Source: Mesorhizobium sp. WSM4306 (GTDB taxonomy: Bacteria > Pseudomonadota > Alphaproteobacteria > Rhizobiales > Rhizobiaceae). From it: a stretch of 64,000 bases of DNA. The stretch lies in the NCBI RefSeq assembly GCF_007003975.1, contig NZ_VFTC01000012.1, positions 62,001 to 126,000 on the forward strand, in the 5' to 3' direction. A program made the translations under genes and the position numbers. Position 1 is the stretch's first letter; each line of letters opens with the position of its first letter. Positions 8,441-18,110 of this stretch are shown piece after piece. Below the pieces are notes generated by a model that was not told the DNA's origin, made no database searches, and worked only from the letters and a program-made list of their open reading frames with translations.

Positions 8441-9196
8441 TTATTCCGGCTGCCGGTAGGCGACGAAGCGCTGGTTCCTGGCTTGGAAGATCAGCCCTGT
8501 CTCTTTCAGCTCAGGGCTCGCCAGCGGCACGATGCGCTTCGCAATTTCTGAGGGGTGCGGCAGCGTCTCTGGATCCTCGCCGGGCGCGGCCTGCGCGCGC
8601 ATGGCGGTGCGCGTGGCGCCTGGGTCGACGGCATTGACGCGCAGCGCCAGGCTTTGCGTCTCATGCGCCCAGGAGCGCATCATGGCTTCCACCGCCGCCT
8701 TCGATGCCGCATAGGGCGCCCAGAAGGCGCGGGCCGAATGCGCGGCCCCCGAGGACATGAGGATGGCGCGGCCGGCGTCGGAGAGCCTGAGCAGCGGGTC
8801 GACCGAGCGGATCAGCCGCCAGGTCGAAGTGACGTTGATGGTCATCACCTTCTCGAAGGTCTTCGCCTCGATATGGCCGATCGGCGAGATGACGCCGAGC
8901 ACGCCGGCATTGGCGACCAGTATGTCGAGCTTGCCCCAGCGCTCATGAATGGCGCCGCCCAGCCGGTCGATGCCGGCCATGTCGGCAAGATCGAGCGGCA
9001 CCAGCGTCGCTTCGCCCTTGCCGGTTTTGGCGCGCTCGGCCTTGATCTGGTCGTCGAGCTCTTCCAGCCCGCCGACGGTGCGGGCGACCGCAATGACGTG
9101 CGCGCCGGCGGCGGCAAGTTCCTTGGCGATGAAATAGCCGATGCCGCGCGAGGCGCCGGTAACGACCGCGATGCGGCCGGAGAGGTCGAGGGTCAT
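8441..9196 (-). CDS. SDR family NAD(P)-dependent oxidoreductase
   Basis: The 251-residue classical short-chain dehydrogenase has the cofactor motif TGASRGIG at the N-terminus, NAG in LVANAG, a serine in MSSGAAH, and the catalytic YAASK. It follows purF by 30 bases on the same strand and may be cotranscribed with it, an association I remember from rhizobia and Brucella. The substrate is unknown. Confidence 0.88.
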   Translation of the reverse strand: MTLDLSGRIAVVTGASRGIGYFIAKELAAAGAHVIAVARTVGGLEELDDQIKAERAKTGKGEATLVPLDLADMAGIDRLGGAIHERWGKLDILVANAGVLGVISPIGHIEAKTFEKVMTINVTSTWRLIRSVDPLLRLSDAGRAILMSSGAAHSARAFWAPYAASKAAVEAMMRSWAHETQSLALRVNAVDPGATRTAMRAQAAPGEDPETLPHPSEIAKRIVPLASPELKETGLIFQARNQRFVAYRQPE

Positions 9197-9226
9197 GCGA
9201 GCGCTTTCAAGGATGGCAGTTGGGCT

Positions 9227-10708
9227 TTAGGCCCCGTTGTTCGCCAGCAGCGACAGCGTGCGCACATTGTCGTGGCCTTCGAAGTCGAGCAGGCGGGTCG
9301 GGTACTGACCGGTGAAGCAGGCGTCGCAGAATTGCGGTTGCTCATTATCACGACCGGCTTCGCCGACGGCGCGGTAGAGCCCGTCAATGGTGAGGAAGCC
9401 AAGCGAATCGACACGGATGAATTCGGCCATTTCCTCGATCGACATGCGCGACGCCAAAAGCTTCGACTTCTCCGGCGTGTCGACGCCGTAGAAGCACGAC
9501 GCACTGGTCGGCGGCGAGGCGATGCGCATATGCACTTCCCGGGCGCCGGCGTCGCGCACCATCTGCACGATCTTCTGGCTGGTGGTGCCGCGCACGATGG
9601 AATCGTCGACCAGCACCACGCGCTTGCCCTCGATCATGCGGCGGTTGGCGTTGTGCTTTAGCTTGACGCCCATGTGGCGGATGGAATCGCCGGGCTGGAT
9701 GAAGGTGCGGCCGACATAGTGGTTGCGGATAATGCCGAGCTCGAAGGGGATGCCCGCAGCCTGGCTAAAGCCGATCGCCGCCGGCGTGCCGGAATCCGGC
9801 ACCGGCACGACGATATCGGCCTCGACCGGGCTTTCCTGCGCCAGTTCGGCGCCGATCCGCTTGCGCACTTCATAGACATTGCGGCCTTCAACCGAGGAGT
9901 CCGGTCGGGCGAAATAGACATATTCGAAGATGCAGAAGCGGGTCTTCTGTGGCTCGAAGGGGAACAGGCTCTCGATGCCTTTCGAGGTCACGACGACCAT
10001 CTCGCCCGGCTTCAGGTCGCGCACGAAGCGGGCGCCGATAATGTCGAGCGCGCAGGTTTCGGAGGCCAGGATCCAGGCGCCGTCGAGGTCGCCCAGCACA
10101 AGCGGGCGAATGCCGAGCGGATCGCGACAGCCGATCATCTTCTTGGAGGTCATCGCCACCAGAGAGAAGGCGCCTTCGACCTGGCGCACGGCGTCGATGA
10201 AGCGCGAGTTGAGATCGCGTTCCTTGCTGGTCGCGACCAAATGCAAGAGCGTTTCGGTGTCGGAGGTCGACGAGAAGATCGCGCCCTGTTTCTGCAGCGC
10301 GCGCTGCACGGTCATGGCGTTGGTGAGGTTGCCGTTGTGAGCGACGGCAAAGCCGCCATCGGCGAGTTCGGCGAAGAAGGGCTGGATGTTGCGCATGCCG
10401 GCGCCGCCGGTGGTGGCGTAGCGCGTGTGGCCGATGGCGCGATTGCCTTGCAGGCTGTCGATGACGTGCTGCTTGGTGAAGGTGTCGCCGATCAGCCCGA
10501 CATGGCGTTCGACATGGAACTGCGTGCCGTCATAGGAGACAATGCCGGCCGCTTCCTGGCCGCGATGCTGCAGTGCATGCAGGCCAAGTGTGACGATGGC
10601 TGCGGCGTCCTGCCGGCCGAAAATGCCGAACACGCCGCATTCGTCGTGAAAATGATCGTCTGCTTCGGCGGAAAGCACGTCGTCTGCGTCTGCCTTCGAA
10701 ACTGCCAT
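9227..10708 (-). CDS. purF: amidophosphoribosyltransferase
   Basis: This 493-residue enzyme makes 5-phosphoribosylamine from PRPP and glutamine, the first step of purine synthesis, in the cytoplasm. After a short propeptide comes the catalytic Cys24 in DECGVFGIFG, exposed by processing. The glutaminase domain includes HALQHRGQEAAGI and GHTRYATTG; the C-terminal phosphoribosyltransferase domain has the PRPP loop VVLVDDSIVRGTT. A TTG at 10717 would add three residues but leaves no room for the ribosome site GGAG, so the ATG at 10708 is used. It lies downstream of cvpA with a hairpin between, and upstream of an SDR gene. Confidence 0.97.
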   Translation of the reverse strand: MAVSKADADDVLSAEADDHFHDECGVFGIFGRQDAAAIVTLGLHALQHRGQEAAGIVSYDGTQFHVERHVGLIGDTFTKQHVIDSLQGNRAIGHTRYATTGGAGMRNIQPFFAELADGGFAVAHNGNLTNAMTVQRALQKQGAIFSSTSDTETLLHLVATSKERDLNSRFIDAVRQVEGAFSLVAMTSKKMIGCRDPLGIRPLVLGDLDGAWILASETCALDIIGARFVRDLKPGEMVVVTSKGIESLFPFEPQKTRFCIFEYVYFARPDSSVEGRNVYEVRKRIGAELAQESPVEADIVVPVPDSGTPAAIGFSQAAGIPFELGIIRNHYVGRTFIQPGDSIRHMGVKLKHNANRRMIEGKRVVLVDDSIVRGTTSQKIVQMVRDAGAREVHMRIASPPTSASCFYGVDTPEKSKLLASRMSIEEMAEFIRVDSLGFLTIDGLYRAVGEAGRDNEQPQFCDACFTGQYPTRLLDFEGHDNVRTLSLLANNGA

Positions 10709-10802
10709 GGGGCTCAAGCTCCGCTAAAATGGCCATATAAGGCGAGAGCGCCGCGAAAGCAACGCACGCCGTGCGCCGTTCACACCCATAGTCAGCTCAT
10801 AA

Positions 10803-10827
10803 ATGGCGCCCGCCTAGTGGGCGCCAT
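10803..10827 (-). terminator. hairpin between cvpA and purF
   Basis: ATGGCGCCC and GGGCGCCAT form a 9-bp GC-rich stem with a 7-base loop, 12 bases past the cvpA stop. On the minus strand it is followed by TTTATG, a weak T tract. It may end or attenuate cvpA transcription before purF. Confidence 0.5.
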
Positions 10828-10838
10828 ACCGTTCCAGG

Positions 10839-11510
10839 TCAGTTTGCCGGCGCGGCCGGGGCCGGAGCAGCGGGCTGTGCCGGTGCATTGTCGGCCGGAG
10901 CATCGGTCTCGTCGTCGGGCGCCGGCGCATCCTCGCCTGTTGCCGGCGCATCCGCGGCCGGTGCATCGGCTGCCGGGGGCGTTTCGGGTGCTGCCGGCTG
11001 ATTCGGATTGAGCTTCTTCAGGATGGCGTTTTCCGGATCCTCGGGCAGCAGGCTTTCCAGCTTGGCGCCGATGGTTTCGAGCAGCGGCCTCGACTTGGCG
11101 TTGGCGATCCAGGCAGGAGCCTTGGCGCCGGCCAGCCAGTTGAAGAACAAGAGCGCCACCGCAACGACGAGGATGCCGCGCGCCGCGCCGTAGAGGAAGC
11201 CGAGCGTACGGTCGAGCGCGCCGATCCGGGAATCGATGATCCAGTCGGCAAGCTTCATGGTGATGACGGAAACGACGATCAGCGCGATGACGAAGACGAT
11301 GCCGGCGGACGCCGCCATGGCGATCTTGTCACTTTCGACATAGGGCTGAACGTAAGGCAGCACCGGCTTGTAGAAGAAGAATGCCGCCGCGGCGGCAGCG
11401 GCCCAGGAGACGACGGACAGGATCTCGCGAGACAAGCCGCGAACCATGGCGAGCATCGCCGAGACCAGGGTGAAGCCGACGAGAATTCCGTCAAGCAGCG
11501 TAATCGGCAT
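10839..11510 (-). CDS. cvpA: CvpA family membrane protein
   Basis: The 223-residue protein has four hydrophobic segments in residues about 5-130, with the family features GLSREILSVVSW and LGFLYGAARG. A low-complexity tail rich in Ala, Pro, Asp and Glu (about residues 170-223) follows. CvpA is an inner-membrane protein linked to colicin V production and envelope stress, and its gene often neighbours purF, as it does here. The acidic Ala/Pro tail is longer than in E. coli CvpA (162 residues). It is probably transcribed with radA, whose stop lies 48 bases upstream. Confidence 0.9.
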   Translation of the reverse strand: MPITLLDGILVGFTLVSAMLAMVRGLSREILSVVSWAAAAAAAFFFYKPVLPYVQPYVESDKIAMAASAGIVFVIALIVVSVITMKLADWIIDSRIGALDRTLGFLYGAARGILVVAVALLFFNWLAGAKAPAWIANAKSRPLLETIGAKLESLLPEDPENAILKKLNPNQPAAPETPPAADAPAADAPATGEDAPAPDDETDAPADNAPAQPAAPAPAAPAN

Positions 11511-11558
11511 GTTGTTCGCCCCACTCCGATTGTCTTTTCACGGCTCGGCCGAGCCGCG

Positions 11559-12977
<1,419 letters not shown>

Positions 12978-13019
12978 CAGGCGCGGCCGGCGATCAAAGA
13001 AAGACAGGTTAGCGGGACA

Positions 13020-13055
13020 GCGCCCCCCTCTGTCTGGCAGGACAGAGGGGGGCGC
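13020..13055. repeat. perfect 15-bp palindrome between dnaB and radA
   Basis: The arms GCGCCCCCCTCTGTC and GACAGAGGGGGGCGC are perfect reverse complements around a 6-base loop. No T tract follows on either strand, so it is not a classical terminator. It shares ACAGAGGGGGG with the repeat at 7091-7243 and is probably one half of the same repeat family. It may slow transcription or protect mRNA ends between dnaB and radA. Confidence 0.65.
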
Positions 13056-13103
13056 CGTGGAGAGCTGCCCTTCCAGATCTTTGATGCGACTTCTGACAAG
13101 CGG

Positions 13104-14594
13104 CTACTCAAACCTCTCCGCAATATGGTGCTCTTCGGCGAGGTCGGAGAAGCGGGTGAATTCGCCATGGAAGGCAAGGCTGACCGAGCCCGTCGGGCCG
13201 TGGCGCTGCTTGGCGACGATGACTTCTGCCTTGCCGCGCATCTCGTTCATGTCGTGTTCCCACTTGATGTATTCGTCGGTGCCGGGCTTGGGTTCGCGGT
13301 TCTTCAGATAATATTCCTCGCGATAGACGAAGATCACCACGTCGGCATCCTGCTCGATCGAGCCGGATTCACGCAGGTCGGAGAGCTGCGGGCGCTTGTC
13401 TTCGCGGCTTTCGACCTGACGCGACAGCTGCGACAGCGCGATGATCGGCACTGAGAGTTCCTTGGCCAGCGCCTTGAGGCCGGTGGTGATCTCGGTGATT
13501 TCCTGCACGCGGTTCTGCGAGGCCTTGGCGGATGAACCCTGCATCAGCTGGATATAGTCGATGACGATGAGGTCGAGGCCGCGCTGGCGTTTTAGGCGGC
13601 GCGCGCGAGCGGACAGCTGGGCAATGGAAATACCGCCAGTCTGGTCGATGAACAGCGGGATTTTCTGCATGGTCTGCGAGCAGGCGACCAGTTTCTCGAA
13701 ATCCATCTCCGAAATCTCGCCGCGGCGGATTTTTGACGACGAAATTTCCGTCTGCTCGGAAATGATACGGGTAGCCAGCTGTTCAGACGACATTTCCAGC
13801 GAGAAGAAGCCGACGACGCCGCCATTGGCTGCCTTGAACGAGCCGTCAGCCTGCTGCGCCGGCACATACATCTCGGCAATGTTGAAGGCGATGTTGGTGG
13901 CGAGCGATGTCTTGCCCATGCCCGGACGGCCGGCAATGATGATCAGATCCGACGCCTGCAGGCCACCCATGCGGCGGTCGAGATCGCGCATGCCTGTGGC
14001 GAGGCCCGACAGATGGCCGTCGCGCATATAGGCGGCGTTGGCCATGTCGACGGCGGTCTTGACGGCGTCGGTGAAGCTCTCGAAGCCGCCGTCGTAACGG
14101 CCGGTTTCGGCCAGCTCGAACAGCCGCCGCTCGGCATCCTCGATCTGCTCGGACGGCGCCATGTCGACCGGCGCGTCATAGGCGATGTTGACCATGTCTT
14201 CGCCGACGGTGATCAGCGCGCGGCGCGTGGCCAGATCATAGATGGCACGGCCATAGTCGGTGGCGTTGACGACGGTGACGGCTTCGACCGCCAGCCGAAC
14301 CACATATTGCGCCACCGTCATGTCGCCGACCTTCTCGTCGGCCGGCAGGAAGGTTTTCAGCGTGATCGGCGTCGCCACCTTGCCCATGCGGATGAGTTCG
14401 GCCGCGACCTCGAAGATCTTCCTGTGCAGCGGCTCATAGAAATGGCCGGCCTTGAGGAAGTCGGAGACGCGGTAGAAGGCATCGTTGTTGACGAGGATGG
14501 CGCCTAGCAGCGCCTGCTCGGCCTCGATGTTGTTCGGCGCCTCACGATAAAGCGGTTGCTCCGCCACGCCGAATTTTCGTGCTGCCTCTGCCAT
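13104..14594 (-). CDS. dnaB: replicative DNA helicase DnaB
   Basis: The 496-residue hexameric helicase unwinds DNA at the replication fork. The N-terminal domain (from PNNIEAEQALLGAIL) is followed by the RecA-like motor with Walker A GRPGMGKTS, Walker B LDLIVIDYIQLM and the late motif AKQRHGPTG. Length fits the family (about 470-500). The motor domain contains an extra segment (QQADGSFKAANGG) between the Walker A helix and the GFFSLEM strand, as I recall from alphaproteobacterial DnaB. The gene is transcribed toward radA. Confidence 0.97.
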   Translation of the reverse strand: MAEAARKFGVAEQPLYREAPNNIEAEQALLGAILVNNDAFYRVSDFLKAGHFYEPLHRKIFEVAAELIRMGKVATPITLKTFLPADEKVGDMTVAQYVVRLAVEAVTVVNATDYGRAIYDLATRRALITVGEDMVNIAYDAPVDMAPSEQIEDAERRLFELAETGRYDGGFESFTDAVKTAVDMANAAYMRDGHLSGLATGMRDLDRRMGGLQASDLIIIAGRPGMGKTSLATNIAFNIAEMYVPAQQADGSFKAANGGVVGFFSLEMSSEQLATRIISEQTEISSSKIRRGEISEMDFEKLVACSQTMQKIPLFIDQTGGISIAQLSARARRLKRQRGLDLIVIDYIQLMQGSSAKASQNRVQEITEITTGLKALAKELSVPIIALSQLSRQVESREDKRPQLSDLRESGSIEQDADVVIFVYREEYYLKNREPKPGTDEYIKWEHDMNEMRGKAEVIVAKQRHGPTGSVSLAFHGEFTRFSDLAEEHHIAERFE

Positions 14595-14883
14595 GATGTC
14601 CCCGATTTCGATCCCGGCTTCTCGATACCAGAACGCGAAAGATCCGATGCTGACTTATATGCATCAGTTGCGTCCAATCGGCGTTGATGCCCGCTGTCCA
14701 CAGGGTACGGCAAACCGTCCACAGGACAGAATTCCCGTGCTCTGATTCCGATTGACTCGACAAGCGATGATTCTACGGGAGTGAAGGGAACGGAGCAAGA
14801 ACAATCGGCTGAGCCTGGTGCGCGGAGGATTCCTGCCGTTCGGTTGATCAGATCTGTGAAACCGGCCGCACTCGATTGCTCGG

Positions 14884-15378
14884 TCAGGATGTGTGGACAA
14901 CGATGTTGAAGCCTTCGTTGGGTTCCGGAGGAACGAAATAGCTCGTGAACAGATCGTAGTCCGCTTCGCTGACCTGGAACGGGTGTTCACCACGCCTGTT
15001 TCGCTCCAGAAGCCTTTGCTTGCAGACCGTATCGGGCAGATCGAGCAGATGCAGCTCGTGGGCCACGCCGGCCTGGGCAATGAGCGAACGCATCCAGTCG
15101 CGCTGGCCGACTGTGTTCGCCGGAAAGTCCAGAACGACCGAAAGGTTCTGCCGCAGGATATCGACAATGTGCGGCGCCATCGCAGCGCGCAGCTTCGTTG
15201 AAAGGCGGTCGTAGTCGTCGATTGTCTTCAGCTCATCGGAAAACAGATGCGAGGTCCAGTGATCTTCGCTGATGAGCAAAGTCGCCGGCCGCGCTGCAAT
15301 GCGCTTGGCAAGTGTCGACTTCCCCGCGGCGATCTTTCCGCAAAGAAGATGCAAAACCGGTGGCGGACCCTGATCCAT
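14884..15378 (-). CDS. AAA_33-type P-loop kinase/ATPase
   Basis: The 164-residue protein has a Walker A loop GKIAAGKST near its N-terminus, a central helical part with DLPANT-like VLDFPANT, and an RRGEHPFQVSEADYDLF segment near the C-terminus. This resembles the AAA_33 group, which includes zeta-toxin-like and small-molecule kinases. The frame stays open upstream to 15738 within the methyltransferase gene, but the first ATG that begins just before the P-loop is at 15378. No good ribosome site precedes it, so the start is uncertain. It follows the Rsm22-like gene by 68 bases on the same strand. The substrate is unknown. Confidence 0.75.
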   Translation of the reverse strand: MDQGPPPVLHLLCGKIAAGKSTLAKRIAARPATLLISEDHWTSHLFSDELKTIDDYDRLSTKLRAAMAPHIVDILRQNLSVVLDFPANTVGQRDWMRSLIAQAGVAHELHLLDLPDTVCKQRLLERNRRGEHPFQVSEADYDLFTSYFVPPEPNEGFNIVVHTS

Positions 15379-15446
15379 ATCAAGGAGAATATCCGGCCCG
15401 GTGTTTCCCTGCCAGCGCGACAGGTCGGTGATTTTGTCCGCTGGGG

Positions 15447-16421
15447 TCAGTCGGCTGTGCCAAATGTATCGCCCCAGTCCAGACGCCGCGCAGCCTTGAA
15501 CAGCTCGCCGTCGCGCTTGGTGAAAAGCGTCTCGCTGGCGCTGCCGTCCGGCCGGCACAATTTGAGCAGCACCTTGCCGGAGCTGGCTTTCGGCGGCGCA
15601 ATGACGCGCGCGGCGCGGGAGGCCCCGGGCTGCCGCGACGCCGCGACGTAGATGAACTTCTCGTCCTCCCAGGGCACTTCGGCATCCTTGGCCAGGCGAT
15701 GCAGGCGCGAGCGGGCGACGCGGCGCGAAAAATGGCACCAGTCGGGCGGCTCAAGTGGGCAGGGCGCTTCATGCGGGCAAGGCGCCAGCACATGCGCGCC
15801 GGCCTCCAGCAATCGCCGGCGCACCGCAAGAATGCGCTGCCAGCCGGCCGGCGTGCCCGGCTCGACAATCAGCAGCGTGTCGGCGGTCAACTGCCAGAGC
15901 CGGCCGACAAGCTTCGGAAGCGATGCAGGCGCGATCTCGTCCAGCACATAGGCGCAGGTGACGAGATCGGCAGGCTGGAGATCGGCAAGGTCGATGGTGA
16001 CGTCGCCGGCGCGCCAGTCGGTGCTCGCGACAATGGTATCAAGAGCGAGCGACTGGCCGACCTTGCGCACCGCGGCGCTGGCCTCAAACAGTACCGCCTG
16101 TTCGAGGTCTGGCCAGAGGTCCGTGGTGGCCCAAAGCACCGTGCCAGGGCCGGCGCCGACATCGAGCAGGGTTTTTGGCTGGAAATCGGGTCGTGCGTCG
16201 GCGAGCGCGTCGAGGCTGGCGCGCGCGACCGCATAGGTCGCCGGCAGCCGCGTCGCCAGATAGGCTTTTACCGCCATCTCCTCGGCCATGTGCAGGCGGC
16301 CGTCGCGCAGTTCGGCACGGTAGCGGTCGGATAGCGTCTTCGCCGCCTGGCGCAACGCCGGCAGCGGTATCGTTTCGAGCAGGCGCTCGACGCCTTGTCT
16401 GAGCGGTGATGGCAGTTCCAC
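15447..16421 (-). CDS. Rsm22-family methyltransferase-like protein (METTL17 type)
   Basis: The 324-residue protein has a SAM-binding glycine motif TLLDVGAGPGT at about residue 100 and the family segment CAYVLDEI. A cysteine cluster, APCPHEAPCPL then DWCHFSRR, follows. Rsm22/METTL17 proteins bind the small ribosomal subunit during assembly, and the cysteines coordinate an iron-sulfur cluster in mitochondrial homologues. The start is a GTG at 16421 with GGAG upstream; the frame extends to 16673 but lacks protein character there. It begins two bases after a 27-codon hydrophobic frame. The C-terminal part has TRAM-like features (KVLLKLCRPDG). Confidence 0.85.
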   Translation of the reverse strand: MELPSPLRQGVERLLETIPLPALRQAAKTLSDRYRAELRDGRLHMAEEMAVKAYLATRLPATYAVARASLDALADARPDFQPKTLLDVGAGPGTVLWATTDLWPDLEQAVLFEASAAVRKVGQSLALDTIVASTDWRAGDVTIDLADLQPADLVTCAYVLDEIAPASLPKLVGRLWQLTADTLLIVEPGTPAGWQRILAVRRRLLEAGAHVLAPCPHEAPCPLEPPDWCHFSRRVARSRLHRLAKDAEVPWEDEKFIYVAASRQPGASRAARVIAPPKASSGKVLLKLCRPDGSASETLFTKRDGELFKAARRLDWGDTFGTAD

Positions 16422-16423
16422 GC

Positions 16424-16507
16424 TCAGGCTCCGCGCGGCGCGAGCAGTATGACCGAGGCGCCGGCGACCCCGGCAACGGCGGCTGCGATAGTGAGGATAG
16501 AGGTCAT
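16424..16507 (-). CDS. possible 27-residue hydrophobic leader/small membrane protein
   Basis: An ATG at 16507 opens a 27-residue frame, MTSILTIAAAVAGVAGASVI then LLAPRGA, a single hydrophobic helix. Its TGA is two bases from the GTG start of the Rsm22-like gene, so translation could be coupled. The ATG is formed by the last bases of the hairpin at 16507-16540, and no clear ribosome site lies outside that hairpin. It may be a real small protein, a leader peptide or chance. Confidence 0.4.
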   Translation of the reverse strand: MTSILTIAAAVAGVAGASVILLAPRGA

Positions 16508-16540
16508 GAAAAAGGTCTCGCGAAAACGAGACCTTTTTCA
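16507..16540 (-). terminator. strong intrinsic terminator after cfa
   Basis: The arms TGAAAAAGGTCTCG and CGAGACCTTTTTCA are perfect 14-bp reverse complements with a 6-base loop. The stem has a GC core and five T on the descending arm, an intrinsic terminator 44 bases past the cfa stop. The A/T flanks make it active in principle on both strands. Confidence 0.85.
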
Positions 16541-16584
16541 GTGCCGGAGCCGGCAATGGCAAGCGGCAATGCGCAATCGAGGCG

Positions 16585-17934
16585 TTATTCCCGATCCGAC
16601 ACCTTGCGGCGGCGTGCCGGTTTGGCGGCAGCGGACCTGACAGCAACGGACTTGGCGGCGACAGGCTTGGCAACGGCAGGCTCGGCGGCTGCGGTTTCCT
16701 TGCGATGTCCCATATCGCGCATTTCCAGCGCCTTCTCGCATTTGGCCATGTAGTCGCGCGTCATCGGCAGCGTGTCGTTCTTCTTGGCGATCTGGATCTG
16801 GAAGATCACCAGATCCTGCCAGCGGAAGGCGGCTTCCGAGGCGGCGAGATAGAACTCCCACATGCGGCAGAAGCGCTCGTCATAGATCGCCTTGGCCTTG
16901 TCGCGGTTGGCGGCAAAGCGCTGGCCCCAATGCTTCAGCGTATCGGCGTAGTGCAACCGCAGGATCTCGACGTCGGTAACCACCAGCCCCGACTTCTCGA
17001 TCGCCGGCATCACTTCCGACAGCGACGGGATGTAGCCGCCAGGGAAGATGTATTTGCGGACGAAGGCGCTGGTCGCCCACGGCACGCCGGAGCGGCCGAT
17101 CGTGTGCAAGAGCATGACGCCATCCGGCTTCAGCAGCGTCGCCGACTTCTCGAAGAAGGTGCGGAAGTGGTTGACGCCGACATGCTCGAACATGCCGACC
17201 GAGACGATGCGGTCGAAACGCTCGTTGAGTTCGCGGTAGTCCTTCAGGTCGAAATGCACCCGGTCCTGCAGGCCCAGCGCATGGGCCCGGTCCGTGGCGA
17301 CGCCGTGTTGCTCGGTCGACAGCGTGACGCCCTGAACGTCGACATCGAAGGCCCTGGCGAGGTAGAGGCCAAGCCCGCCCCAGCCCGAGCCGATATCGAG
17401 CACGGTCTGGCCGGCCTTCAGCCTGAGCTTGGCGGCGATGTGACGCTTCTTGGCGGCCTGCGCTTCTTCAAGCGTCATGTCCGGCTGTTCGAAATAGGCG
17501 CAGGAATACTGCATGTCCTCGTCCAGGAAGAGGCGATAGAGATCGCCCGACAGGTCATAGTGGCGCTGTACGTTGCGGCGCGAGCGCGAGGCGGTGTTGA
17601 TCTGCTGCAAGCGGCGGAAGGCGTGGCGCAGGCCTTCGATCGCCTTCGACCAGGTGGCGTCGATGCCGCCGCTGCCCATATTCTGGAAGGCGATGCGCAT
17701 GACGCCCAGCACGCCGCCCTCGAGGACATCGAGTTCGCCGTCCATGTAGGCTTCCGGCACCGCCAGCATCGGATCGAAGGTGATGGCGCGTTCGGCGTGC
17801 CTGGTCTTGATGTGCATGTGCACCGGCTCGCCGCTGCCGTCGCCGAAAACCACGGTCGAGCCCTTCGGCCCGCTGACCTTGAGATTGCCCGTACGCACCA
17901 GGCGGTCGAGAACGCGCTTCAACAGAATATTCAT
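16585..17934 (-). CDS. cfa: cyclopropane-fatty-acyl-phospholipid synthase
   Basis: The 449-residue SAM-dependent enzyme transfers a methylene group to double bonds of membrane phospholipid acyl chains. It has the cofactor motif LDIGSGWGG, the family segments RRNVQRHYDLSGDLY and EDMQYSCAYFE, and GMFEHVG. Length exceeds E. coli Cfa (382), mainly because of an Ala/Lys/Arg-rich C-terminal tail of about 40 residues. The ATG at 17934 is preferred over a GTG at 17952. It lies between the rplI terminator and the hairpin at 16507-16540, so it is a single-gene unit. Confidence 0.95.
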   Translation of the reverse strand: MNILLKRVLDRLVRTGNLKVSGPKGSTVVFGDGSGEPVHMHIKTRHAERAITFDPMLAVPEAYMDGELDVLEGGVLGVMRIAFQNMGSGGIDATWSKAIEGLRHAFRRLQQINTASRSRRNVQRHYDLSGDLYRLFLDEDMQYSCAYFEQPDMTLEEAQAAKKRHIAAKLRLKAGQTVLDIGSGWGGLGLYLARAFDVDVQGVTLSTEQHGVATDRAHALGLQDRVHFDLKDYRELNERFDRIVSVGMFEHVGVNHFRTFFEKSATLLKPDGVMLLHTIGRSGVPWATSAFVRKYIFPGGYIPSLSEVMPAIEKSGLVVTDVEILRLHYADTLKHWGQRFAANRDKAKAIYDERFCRMWEFYLAASEAAFRWQDLVIFQIQIAKKNDTLPMTRDYMAKCEKALEMRDMGHRKETAAAEPAVAKPVAAKSVAVRSAAAKPARRRKVSDRE

Positions 17935-18017
17935 CACCAAATGTCCCCTCACGGTCAGACTGGCGGGTTAACTCTGCAACAATATATAGGGGTTCGAAAA
18001 GTTCCATTTGGTACAAA

Positions 18018-18044
18018 AATGCCCGGGCGAGAGGCCCGGGCATT
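18018..18044 (-). terminator. intrinsic terminator of the rpsF-rpsR-rplI operon
   Basis: AATGCCCGGGC and GCCCGGGCATT pair perfectly (11 bp) around a 5-base loop. On the minus strand the stem runs into ATTTTTG. It lies 67 bases past the rplI stop. Confidence 0.85.
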
Positions 18045-18110
18045 GGTCCACAAAGGCTGGATGACGACAATGTGATTGGGAGCGCTGCTCCTTCGCTTGT
18101 CGCTAGGCGA

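Noticed and set aside
9674..11011. 445-codon plus-strand frame opposite purF and part of cvpA
   Set aside because: It spans two real genes on the other strand and shows no family signature.
13020..13055. Palindrome considered as an intrinsic terminator for dnaB
   Set aside because: No T tract follows on either strand, and it shares sequence with the intergenic repeat at 7091-7243.
16705..18075. 456-codon plus-strand frame opposite cfa
   Set aside because: It is antisense to a well-supported cfa gene, and its Arg/His/Gly-rich translation has no domain character; such frames are common opposite high-GC genes.
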